Shown here: positions 1 through 12,600 of the stretch, piece after piece
How positions within the stretch are numbered: the first letter of the stretch is position 1
How the letters are laid out: each line of letters begins with the position of its first letter
Assembly (NCBI GenBank): GCA_963682055.1
Contig: OY821745.1
Location: 10,051,501-10,115,500 of the forward strand
Origin: Primula veris
Lineage: Eukaryota; Streptophyta; Magnoliopsida; Ericales; Primulaceae
Direction: 5' to 3'
DNA length: 64,000 bases
Program-made: the position numbers and the translations under genes
Notes under the pieces: generated by a model
Told to the model about the DNA's origin: nothing
What the model saw: the letters and a program-made list of their open reading frames with translations, nothing else
Database searches by the model: none

Positions 1-384
1 AAGCGGTAAGGCAAGCACACATGTGAACGAAAAGTGAGTTGTTTGCTTCCATGACAGGTTTTCTTTTTTATATAAGGAAGAAAAGGTTTCAACCTTCTTC
101 ACTCCTTCAAGCAAATATGGAAGAGCAAAACAAGTTTTGACACATTCAATTCCGACAAAGATAGGAAAACGATTCTTTAAGTATACATTATTATTCCGAA
201 AGCCCTCAGAAAAACATAACGAAAGAGATCCGAGACATGCTTGACGTTACTGATATGGATGACGATGAATTTATTGATTAGGAGAAGCTTAATGTGGAGC
301 TACAAAATACAGGAGATCAAGTAAAGATCAACTGATATACAGAGTGCGTTTGTATTATAGGACCAAATAACTTGTCTGGATTCA
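1..384. other. Intergenic; faint exon-like remnant near 210-330
   Basis: In the plus frame around 218-333 a run reads EIRDMLDVTDMDDDEFID, then a TAG stop, then EKLNVELQNTGDQ. It looks like a decayed coding piece. I do not recognise the source. The rest holds nothing I can name. Confidence 0.3.
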
Positions 385-925
385 CCCCCATTAACCGTGT
401 ACATAAATCGAACCAAACCGATCGAACCAAATCGAACCAGTCAAAAACCGAACCAACTCGATTAGTAATTGGTTTGGTTTTATTTGAAATTTGTTAAACC
501 GATTTAATCGTTTCGGTCTGCGGTTTTAATGGTTTTCAAACCGAACCGATTATTTTTATTCATATATAAAATAATATAATTATTTATATATATATAAATC
601 AATATGTTGAGATATCATGTTTTACTTGCTATTTATAATTATTAATAATATATTTTGTTAAATCATTTATAAATTTACATGTTATTCGACTTTTGGTTTA
701 AAATTGTAAATGAAATATAAGCGAAAACTTTACGAAATTAGTGTAATTTTGACTATTGTGTTTTTTATTTGTTAAAGTTCAAACCGAACCAAACCAAACC
801 AAACCGATGTTTAGTTTGGTTCCAGTGATTTTTTTGGGGTCAAAACCGAACTGAACTGAACTGAACCGATTGTTTTTATTGATTTGGTTTGTATTTTACT
901 CAAAAACCGAACAGTCTACACCCTA
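385..925. repeat. Inverted-repeat-rich element with GAACCAAACCGA motifs
   Basis: AACCGAACCAAACC-type motifs and their complements (GGTTTGGTT, GGTTCGG) cluster at both ends (about 400-550 and 775-915) around an AT-rich middle. This is the look of a common class of plant short terminal-inverted-repeat elements. A clean target duplication was not found, so the borders are approximate. Confidence 0.45.
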
Positions 926-3260
926 TCAGATTATTGACTACACTTGGTGCTTTTAAACAAAGGGGCAGAGAAACAAAACCTTCCTTGAAGTTTTAAGAGC
1001 GAGATATATTATTGGTCGTCTGATTTTTTTCCAGACATAAAAAAAAACCCATACTCTTTTGTAAGTTCTAGTGATAATCGACAGGTCGATAACAGTGCTA
1101 ATAGCCTGTCAAGAAGAGCCCGATGGCCAATCCCCCCATCTTTTGTGCATGTGTGAACCCTTCTACTCCAGTACTCCTTTACTATATAATGTAGTATACA
1201 GTTTTGCAAAAAAAGTCGAGACTTATTTGTTTCTCCTTAAACAAAGTTAACTTACAATGAAACTATATAATTCAGCTATATAACTATTGGGTCCTTAACA
1301 AAGTCAGCCATGTAACGATTCTAACAAAGTCAAACTTAGAATTATAAACCTTTTTCCTAAATATAAGTCTTGAACAAAGCAATCTCTTACACAATTTACC
1401 AATTGCTTATTAGAGGTAAACTTAGCAAGAAAAACACTTGAAAAGAGTTGCTTAGCTTTCTTTATTGGTGAAAAAATATTTCGTCCAAACTATGACTTTT
1501 CCTTCATAGCTCAGCTCATTTGTTTTTAACTTACGAAAATGCAATGCATTTGTTGGACAACTTGATAATTCAGCTAAACAAGCCCTCATTTCCTTTATCT
1601 TACCATTCAAAAGGTAGGTAAGAAAATGCACGTAAGTAACTATTTAGGTAGTAGAGAAAGAGTTAATTACTTGGAAATGGCCAACACTTGATCTCCTAAC
1701 GATGGAAAAAAAGATGTGAACTGGAAATTAATATTAATTTAAACAGATTCTTGCTTGGGAAAATAAAACAAATAAATAGTACAATTCTTGTTGCAAGATA
1801 GGAGACCAGAAGATAATCAAACAAATACCTTGGACCAAGCTTCTACTCAAAGATAATCAATACTAGTATATGAACAGCATATCAAACACAAAACGGTAAG
1901 AAAGAGTAATATTTACAAGTTAACGTGATTGATATTTTACAAGCTAAATATAGCGATAATGGGAGCAAGCTATGTACTTGGTTCCCAAAAGAATATGACA
2001 AACCTGCAACTTTACGAAACAGAAAGCCGACCGGTCAATTATAATTACAGGGTCTTGGCTTCACATGCAAGACCACCCATATTTACACTATGTACAAGAG
2101 TGGTATATATACTTCCAGCAAGGGAGAACTTGTTTGATGTTTAGTCTGTCCACCTAAGACAAAAAAATAAGAGCAAGTTAGTTCTCTACTTCTCGAGTAC
2201 TCTGTAAAATAATAATGTGAATAAACATAATTTGAAAGGAAACAAAGTTCTTAGTGGCTTCTTTTTTTAATAGTCCATAATACTTAGAAATTGGTTAGCT
2301 TATATTCTACTCATCGTTTCTCATCAGTATGTTCAGATTCCCCTTCAACCTCCTCGTGCTCTTATACTCTTCTTAGTCGTTTTTGAATACATAAATATCT
2401 TATTTCTTCCATTTGACTTGACCATATCAGGCTCATTAGTCCTAAGTTCTAACTAACTCTCATGAGCACGTTACTTAAGACTAAGCCCATGCTGACAAAA
2501 ATCACAATCGGGTGGCTAACCATTCCAAACGGAGCCTCGTGGCTCAAGGTGACAGGCCTTGGCCTAGTGGCAAGGCCACGGTTATGTGACTTAAGCATAA
2601 ATTCTAAAACTGGCTATTTGCTATACGACCAAGTCTATGCATATCCCACATATATTTGAAGTCAATCGAGTCATTGAGCTGAATATGAGATTTAGACAAG
2701 CAAAGAGAAGAAACCGTAACAAAATCATGTGAAAATTGAGAAACGGCTTACCGCGAAAAAGTAACTATAGAAGACCCTCGTTTGATCAGCGGACTGGATT
2801 ACATCTCAATTTAACATCAACCTTTGGCAGGTTAGCTTGAGCACAAAAATCCACAATTCCACACAAACTTCAACTGAGGGGTTTCTTTCAGCAAGGAAAC
2901 TAACGACCACATGTAACTCAGCCCTCTGCATACATGGAATAATGACTTAAAAAGGCAAATCATTTAAAAACCCACAGAAATATTATCACTATAATCATAG
3001 TTTACCGTTGATTACAGTTCTGTACACTAACAAATCATCAGATTTCATTTGTATTGTGTGTACATCAACCTACAAAAAGTAGAAATTGGCAGACTAGCTT
3101 TAAATCTCAATGATTCTGGATCCCTGGTGAACCAAATCGGATAAAAAGAAATAGGTTGGAGTACTAATTGTTGCAAAAATGAATATTTCCAAAATATTTT
3201 ATCATTGCTTAAACAAAATGTACACGGATCTTTCACATTTTCCCTATATTGCTATCCAAT
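926..3260. other. Intergenic, downstream of ATG2
   Basis: No gene was found on either strand. The part nearest ATG2 (about 2700-3260) probably includes its 3' UTR on the minus strand. Only short chance ORFs occur. A GC-richer patch at about 2500-2590 contains the inverted words GGCCTTGGCC and GGCAAGGCC, whose nature I could not settle. Confidence 0.5.
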
Positions 3261-3606
3261 CTATGGGTTTTTATTTGACAGTGCAAAAGCGAAAACTGTA
3301 TTAGGTTGGTACCATATTACAAAAACTTGCAGGTTGCAACACAAACTCGAAAAACCAATGTAATTATTACGAATAAGCATACCTGTAAGTTTCTCCCGAG
3401 AGTGAGTAGCTCCCAAGTACTTTTCAATGGATTCCTTTTTATGGTCAGGATCAAGACTACAAAACAGCAAAATCAGAATTAAAGTTAAACCAGAACAAAC
3501 AGAATCTGAAATCTTCACTCACACAAACACACACACAAACAAAAGCACACACACACACATACATACATGTTTATACATACATTTAATATATACATACATA
3601 CATATA

Positions 3607-3642
<36 letters not shown>

Positions 3643-6600
3643 GACGCACCTGTTTCTCACACCGAGAAGTGCGCAATGCATAGCCCGGGCAGTAGCAGAA
3701 GCTGGAGCTATTGCAGCAGCAGGGGCAGCCTGAATAGCAGTGGCTAGTGCAGATCCCACACCAGAACGCTGGTATTTCTTCAGGGGAGTTCGTACTAGTG
3801 CTGAAGCAGTCTTTCCCAGACCATCACTTATACTCTCATAAGCCTTTCAAGTAAACAATAAACCACAGGTAAGGAAGATGTGCAATCTTTATGAATAGAG
3901 AGAGCCCAAGTATAATAAGATAGTAGTAACAGCATTAATCATACTCTTCCAAGCTTTTTCATATGCACAGCAAACAAATAAACAAATATGTATACTAATC
4001 CATTAATGAACATTATGCTCCATATAATATTGGGCATGCAAGCAAAAAGAATCATAACCCAATTAAAGAGGGGGGGAAAATGTGAACATATGCATAGAGA
4101 ATTTCTGTATATTTATACCAGATAATGTCACAATACACAAGGTTAAAAGTTTCAATTGGAAAATGTTAACTATATAACACGTACAGTTGTCTTTGAACTC
4201 TCGACTTATACACTTGTTTTCAGGATTTTTTACAGGTTTTCCAAAAGAATATCACCTTTCGACCGATAAAAGCAGTTCTATTACTATTTTCACACCAATT
4301 AAGAAAAGGCCAAAAATGTTTTTGTAACTCTCAACTTATACACTTGTTTTTCTCAAAAAGTCACTATTTTTAAAAAATGCTACTACATCTAATCACTATG
4401 GTTTGCATCTGTTGATATAAGTTATACCATTAAATAGAGTTATATTAGGTAAAGTTACTAATTCTCTAATCTCGAAAAGAGAACGGGTTATAAAATGTTA
4501 CATTTTAAAACGAATTCAAAACTATCTTTCTGGGGCATAGAGAACATCATTTTCCTACCAAATTATGTTGTTAAATCAATAAAAAACATTGAAGCTCAAA
4601 TCAATAAGGAATTAAATCCTACCTGTTTAATTCCTTGTCTGGCATTTTCAGGTTGATTGGATCTTATATGTGTTTTAGTTCTGCATTGGTCCCAAGGCAC
4701 AGACGGAGGAATGGTTGTAAGTATAAATTCTGCTTGTAGTAGAACGTCATGAGCCCCTGCTGCCAAATGTACGCCCAACCCAACTGCTTCTAGTGAAATA
4801 CTTCTCAGAAATGCAGTTACACCTGGAGAGTAAAAAAGATGAGTGTTGTGTCAACTGTCATGTAAGAAAATCAATTTTAGTTGAAATTTATAAGAGATTA
4901 ACATGATTAAGATCATAATTCTGCGAAGGACTATCGAACAGAAAATGAAAATTAGAAGAATCGATTTATGCACCTCCAAGGAAGTATGTATATATGTAAC
5001 TTGTTCCAATTATGATAAATTGCCCTGTTTCTAACAGCGGAAAGTTTTAGACGAGATGACATAATCGTTTATAATTAGATAACAACTCAAAGGAAGGAGC
5101 AATAAATGGGAAATATGAGACAAACTGATTCTAATTTGTGAGAGAATAGTTTGAAGGTGGTTCTGCTTATGTTATTTACTTTACAGACAAGGATCATCAT
5201 GGAGTGGCTTTCCACCAATTAAATAGGCAAAAGGATAATTGAGGGTTAAAAGGGACACTTTGTTATATGCTTTAAAGTAATTACACCTGTGCTTTTTTCC
5301 TTCGGTGATATTAGTCTGCAAAAGAAAGATATTAGAAGTGGCTCATGACATGAAAAGGGATTCAGAGTCGAAGGCAATATAAGGTCCGATGAGTTAAACT
5401 TCTATATTAACCAGAAATATTATAAAACTGAACACTCAGTAGTTTAAATAGTGAAAACACTAATATTGCAAAAAGTAATAAACCCAACTTTTTATAATTC
5501 CAAAAGCATCACCATTTGGATGACACTGATGCACCAACTAATGCATCATATATTTCGTTTGACAAACAAGTCATACTAAACCTGTAACAACCATCGTTAA
5601 AAATGCAAACTAGTTTTCACAGATCCAGTGTAACAAGCTAGGCCTTTACCTCTTTGCATTCCTTTAAGTACTCTGTGTTCTTTCTTATAGCTCTCAACTG
5701 GCAAGGTTACCAACTTTGCAGCACCAGAACCAACAGCAACCAGGGATTTAATGGGAGCAAGGCCACGTAAAAGTTTATGAACCTAAAAATATAAAAAGTC
5801 AACGGTAATTAGAAATTCAGATTTTTTTTTTTAATTTAAGAAACTAAGTAAAAAAAAATGGATCACAAATTAAACCTGGTTTTGAGAAATGTCTTCCAAC
5901 CACTCCCCAGCTATTGTTTCACAGACACTACTCCAACCATAGACACCAACAGCGTGCACATGTTTAAGTTTTAGTTCTACTCCCTGCATGGAAACAGAAT
6001 AAAGTCGGTTAATGGTGTTGTAGATTTTGAAAAAGAAATTCCTCAATTGAATATAACCATGCCATTACTTCTAATGTAATGAACACAAAAGTTCAATGAA
6101 CCGACTTCTTGAACCGACCAGTTAATGACAATGTATTGTGTTCTGTGTTATTGGAAGCAGAACAAGGATATACTACGATCTCTACCTCACTCTGTAAGTT
6201 CTGATCTGCTCTCTCCCTCCCTCTGTCTAATTTATTTTGCGCTTTTTAAACCCTATTTAGAACTGGGTTATTTTCCCTCTCTTCTCCAATGATTAGTTCC
6301 TTCGACCACTGCTCAAATTGAGACTGTAATTAATCATACATGACTGCAGTTTTACCAAATTATCCCAAATTAAGGCCTTTTCCAAGCCTCCATTTTATTT
6401 GGCTGATTTACCCAAAATCGAACCAGTGAGCCTTAGACTCACGTTTTTATTTTATTTTTAGAACATTGGTTTCTAAGCCAGCCAATGCTCGTGACATGAT
6501 CTCAATGGAAGGAAACATGGTATAAGGGGTTTATGGTTAAGGATCTCCCCTCGTCAAACTTTATTTCATATTTAATTTTCCATTGTTGAAAAAAAACGCC

Positions 6601-9600
6601 ACGATATGTTGGAAGCACTTATCAAAACAATATAAATGGTGAAATAAGTTGTTACCTTCCAAGGAACTAGGTTAACCAATTCCACGTACTTCCCCCCCTT
6701 TAGTGCTGCTAGATCAACACGGCTGGGCATGTAGTCAACTCGAATAAGAACTGGCCATATATCGAATTTCTGAAACATGTTCAACAGTTCATATCAATAA
6801 GCAGAATATACAGAGCATAAAAATAATGCCTAGAGCATAAAAATAATGCCTAGAGCATAAAAATAATGCCTAAAGCCTCAAATACAATATGGCTTAATTA
6901 AGTGGTTATCGTCACTCTTGAAAAAAGTCATCTAATATTCTGCATGACTAACTTACATATTTGTATCAACTTACAATATAAATAAATAAACAAACATAAC
7001 AAAATGCATTTCTTGCCTGAAAATAAGGGAGTAATGCCTCCTCGCTGATAGAACCAACACCGAAGGAACTACTATCCATTGGTAAGACGTCTCTTTCACT
7101 TGAATCTTGAGGAGCATCTGAAGTTGGATCCTCTGCTTTACCTCCGAAGAAGCTAATAAGGAAATCAAGTTGGCTTTGGTGAAGATGCAAAAGTATAGGA
7201 AGCAAAGCAATCCGTAACCTGAATAATTGTTGAGAATATAGATTTAATTACACAAGACAAGTAGGTAAAACATTCACATAATATCGTCAAGATTCAAGAA
7301 CAGTATCAAAAGATAAGGAACCAGGAAGATACCCACCGAAATTCCTCTAGCGGTGTTAAAGGATCTGGTCTAACAGACTCCAACTCTAGCTTGAACGCTT
7401 TGGATTGAGATTTTCTTGGATGATCCTTTGATTGATAATATCCTAGCACCTGCATACAAAGACAAATGTAAACTAAGATTTCTGACATATATTAGTCATC
7501 GTGTATTGTTTAAGTTTTTCTTTTGTTACCAGTTTCCATGGTGCTTCGTGGCTGTTATCATTTAGACGAAAATCCTGAATAGAGAGGGAAAGCCAGGATA
7601 CACGTATGTCACCTTCGGGGTATATATTATATCTTAAATCTCCCCCAGAAAATATAAGTTCGAGACATTTAGTCTTATCCCTGCCACGGGGACTTGTAGC
7701 ACGCAAATCATTTAATTGGAACTTGTACCAATCAGATCCTCCATACATTTTCCAGCAAAAATTAATGTTCTTAAGCTTTACACACCCTTTCACTTTACCA
7801 AACTCATCAAATCTGTTGTGACTGCTTGTTGTAGCTTCATCAGATACAAGTTGTTGACCTAACACGTGATTGTCCACAAAGTTCAAAGAGCTATCCCCAT
7901 ACCAACCATTATTAACTTTTTTCTTCTCCAAATTTCCAACACTTGTCGATTTCTTTTTGGGAATTTGACTTGTTGATTGGTTGTCCATGGAAACCCCAGG
8001 TATTGGGCTTATCTCTGTCAAAAAGTAGCCCTCGATAAAATCAAGAAAACTTTCTTCTGTTAGTATGGGCTGATTAGTTTCTGATACATGTGACGCCTCA
8101 TGAATAGGAAAAGGATTTTCTGATTTGTCCATACTTTGATTAAACTCAAATTCATTTTCACAAATTTCATCCATGAAATTGACAACACCAGGCTTTGTGA
8201 TGTCGTCTAAATGTGACGTGTCCACTTGAGAAGACGACGATGTAGAATCGCTACTATATGACCTCATTCCATCATTTTGTTGTGTTTTTTGGAAGTTATT
8301 CCACCTGGTCTGCAAGTGCACATATGATTCCTCCAGATCAGGAGCAAAAAGCTGCTGTAGTTGAGAGCCGAGGAGTATTAACCCAGAAGTAGTATCATGG
8401 CAGGTTTCAATCACAGAGTAAGATTCTGAACATTCTAATTCCCACGTGCCCCCATTTTCCGAGAATATTTTTAAGATGGCTTCAGCACGAGGAACTCGAG
8501 CTACTTTTATATACCCCACCTTACGAAGATTCTCCGCACTATATGTGTCGATAATTTTATCCGACCTAGAAATTGTGCGAATAAGTAACCCAATATCTTG
8601 CACTAAAACCTTATACTCCGTATCAATATTATCAGCTACTTTGCTGCTTGAAAGTTTTACTGACGAAGCTGCTAAAAGACAAGCCATGTATGGCATATTA
8701 ATGATTTCTTGGGATTTTACGGAGCTCAACTCGGAATTTATGAATGGTTCATAACTCAAACCAACATCCACTAGGTTGAAAACAAATGACGACCGGGAAG
8801 ACACACCTTTCACACTGACACTTGTTTGTTCAGTTTCAGAAGGCAAACTGAAAAAAGATGAGACTTTTTCGAACCAATCCAAACGACCACCTACTGCAAC
8901 AATCGTGCCACATCTAATCATTATAGATGTATAATCATGAGAAGACTCTGGATCCCAGAAATGTATAATATCAGAACCTGCAAATTTGGAGGACAAAACG
9001 TTGGAACCTTCACCATCTCCACGCCCCATTGAGGTATTGCTACACGAGATCAAAAGTACATCTTTATTAGAAATTCCAGTAATGGAGCCCCATAAATTGC
9101 CTTCACCATGGGAAACCCACAGAAAATTCGAAACACATAGTCCACCAATGTTAGAGACCGATAGCAGTTGGAATTTCTTAATCTGTAATTTAAAAAGATG
9201 CCACGAACCAGGAACTTCTTTTTCAATTGAACCTTCAACACTCTCCTCCAACTGCAGGCTAATAGAAATTTCAGCAGAATCGCATTCAACAAGAAATGAT
9301 GTTTGTGTGATTAAAGAATTGTTCATCACATCACTTTTCTGTACAAACTCATCAATTGCTTGTTGTGAAAGGGAATTTAAAACCTTATACTGAGAACTGT
9401 TGAGATTGATCTTAACAGGAGAAAGATAAGCATGGAGAAAAAACGAGGAGCTCAAAATCATATCTTTCCGAGTACGATTATTAGTTTCTTCTACGTCTTT
9501 AGCAGTAGTGACAGATGAATATTCATAGCTTTTTTCGCGTCTACTTCTTCCTTTGATATCCTCAGAAGTGGCCAAACTCTTGGCTTTTTTTACCATCCTT

Positions 9601-12600
9601 GGATCAATCACAGAGTTTTCTTGCCAACGTAAGCTAATGACAGAAAAGTGACCTCTCCTACTTCTAGCAGAGAGAATTTTTTCAGAAACAAGTTTATTAT
9701 TGGTAACTGCACCAGAGGACAATAGATATATATCGAGATTTCCCATATTCAAGCTGAGGGAGCGTGAAGTTTCCAATGAATTCCATTTATAAGGGCTCGC
9801 ATTTGAAACCGGAGTGGTAGTCCGAGCATTTTCCTCGCTTAATAATGGTGAAGAGAAATCAAGAGCGATAAAATAATCCAAGGAAGAGTAGTTTCTATAA
9901 TCTTTATCATTTTTTGAAGGGAAACATAAGATAATACGCGCCGTTGGGAGGAAAATATCACCTTTTAAGCGGGCTTTTGGCAACACAGGATGAGAACTTT
10001 TCACTTTCCCATCCAATGAAAAACTATTATCAGGTTTACCCATTTCGAAAGAACTTCCAATTTCTTCTAAAAGACCTATAACCGTATTAGTCAGACGGAA
10101 ATTCATCCAAAAAGCAAATGGCGGCATTTTCAAAGAAAAAGTGGTTGGTCCCAGGAAATTATTAGAAGAAGAGCCAGAGTGCAGAGTAAGTTGAAATTGA
10201 GTAGCACCAGTTGTTCTGAATAAGGTGACCTTGACAACATCATCCGTATATATACATTTACAGTTTTGTTTGCCTTTTGGTTTTTTCAAATTTGCATCTT
10301 TTAAAGACGAAGAAAATCGAGGGAGCACGTCTTCAACTGACGATTGAATCATTTGGATTTTATGCATCTGAACCTCATTTCTACTATGATCACGTAAGCC
10401 AGAATTTATTTTATCATCGCCGTAATTGAAACAATCGTGAAGATCAATGCATTGCACTGTTGCTTTGAAATTTCTTTCTTGAGGACATACCTGTTGACCT
10501 TGTCATAATTTTAAGGTTAGCATGAGTAAACATTTTGAAAGTCTAGAAAAATGAAGTAAACCAGAAAGAAGCAGATGAGAAAACTAAAAGAGTAACAAAT
10601 GAAAGGAAAAAGGGAAATGGTCCGAAGATACCTGCAAGGCCAGATGTATGTCTTGGAAACTTGATGTTAAGTAATGAGCACTGGAACGCATATCATCTTT
10701 TTGGTGACTAGAATTCTGTTGGTCTCCATCAGTAAGAGAAAATCGAATAGAAATTCCAGCGATGGCAGCTTTAAGGTTGGTCTCAACATGCTGCTGTTCT
10801 GCAAATAAGGAAGGTAAAAAGATCATATTAGTACCAATACATGATATATAGCTGCTGTAAATATGATTATATATAAAGCCCATATAACAAGATTACACAA
10901 CCAGAACAGCCATAACAAAATAAGCTTGCCAATGAACAATGTGGAGCAGTAGATCCACACTTTTGATAATTGTACAAGTCAATATATAGATCATAACCTT
11001 CCAAAAATATATAGATCATATTACTACTGACTTGGAGTAGTAACGTAGAAATAAATGTGAAGTACGTACCACTTGGGACCTCCAATGACCCAGAAGCAAG
11101 ACTGGATGCAGCAGTTATCGCACTAAAAACAGAACACGTCCAATTCCACACCCCACTGTTCGCTAGTGCTGACTGAGAATTTCTCAGTCCGTCGAAACAT
11201 TCAAAAAACTGCTCGACACTGCATAAAGATTAATGCCATTGTATGGCAAAAGCATTAGTGCCAATTTTAAAATCTTAGACGCAACCGAATAAAACCAGGA
11301 AGCATTATGAATAACAATATTATGAACCATTATGGTTATTCCTTCACCTCAACATAAGAGTATCCACATCAACCTCTTTATCCATCTCCTTAAAGTTTCA
11401 AATTATCAATCTTATTTTTATAAATTTGACAACACATTTACAGACACAACATTTCAGACTATCTACCTCACCCAAGATTTACTTGTAATTACTATGTTCG
11501 TTTCTTTTATATTTTTTGAAACTTACTATTTCACAGATAGCTGATAAACGAGATGAGAAAGGAGATAATATGCGGAAATAAATAAATAAAAAATAATAGA
11601 GAGGCCAAAATAGCTCCTTATATTTAGGGATAAAAGATGATGAAAAGATACCAACCTGGCTCCGAAATCTGGTTCTTCTACAATTACATCTTTCTGGGGT
11701 TCACTAATAGTCGCAAACGGCACCCAATCTGATATGAGTTGTGACTCTGGTAAAAGAGTATCTGGTACTACTTCTTTCCCCAAAGGTGACCAAGAAGCCG
11801 AAAAGCATTCATTTTGCAAAGGTGCCTTGTCATTGGAAGGTGTAAACGAACTTAACAAAGATGAACTAAAACGAGACACGGAATTATAGTAAACAGATCC
11901 TGGGCTAATACTACTATTGTCTGCATCTGTTTTACAATCTTTATCCACATTGTTAACAATGTCCCACAAGCATAAGAACCATTTTATGGAGCTAGGTTGA
12001 AGTTTTACTTCTACTGGGTCAATGTAAGCATCGGCCTCCACTTTTCGTATATCCAATGAACCGTTTTTCCACGGAATACTTAATTTTAAGGTTCCTGAAA
12101 CCCCATCTTTTTCTCCAGATAGAATTGGAGTTCTAGCTCTCGAAGGACAACATGCATTAAACAATTCACTAAACTTTGTTCTCTGAGTACATGAAAAGTT
12201 GGTATCATCCTCTTCGCCACTCATGTGAAGAAACTCCAGCTTTGCTCCTTTGAATTTAACAAAGTTTGTTAACCGATTTAACCCAAAAAAATTACTGGTG
12301 TTTTCTTTTACATCTGAAATAATCTCTTCAGAAATGCATGTTCCACACTCTACCTCAGTAATGCGGAGAACCAGGGTTCTGTTAAGCGCTGTATTCTTTT
12401 CGTTCTCGAGTAATACAGAATCAAATGCTATAATGAGTTTCTTTACTTTCACATGGAAGCTAGTGAGCAACCACTTTACCATTTTAGCGATAGTTTTTAC
12501 TCCTTCGTGAACATTGACAGAAGCAGACAGGACGCCACTTTCTGCCCTGTCATTTTCTGGCATTCCCGTTTCATGTATCTTTTTACCAATATTACCATCT

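Noticed and set aside
2462..2659. 65-codon plus-strand ORF in a GC-richer patch, or a SINE head
   Set aside because: No family likeness, and no A- and B-box pair or tail could be defined.
3427..3747. 106-codon plus-strand ORF with His/Thr repeats
   Set aside because: It is antisense to ATG2 exons 12-13 and reads through the CA/GA microsatellite; the minus-strand frame is the conserved one.
7473..10457. Separate 994-residue gene starting at Met 10457
   Set aside because: It is the large internal exon of ATG2. Conserved exons on both sides splice to it in phase, so neither its Met nor its stop is real.
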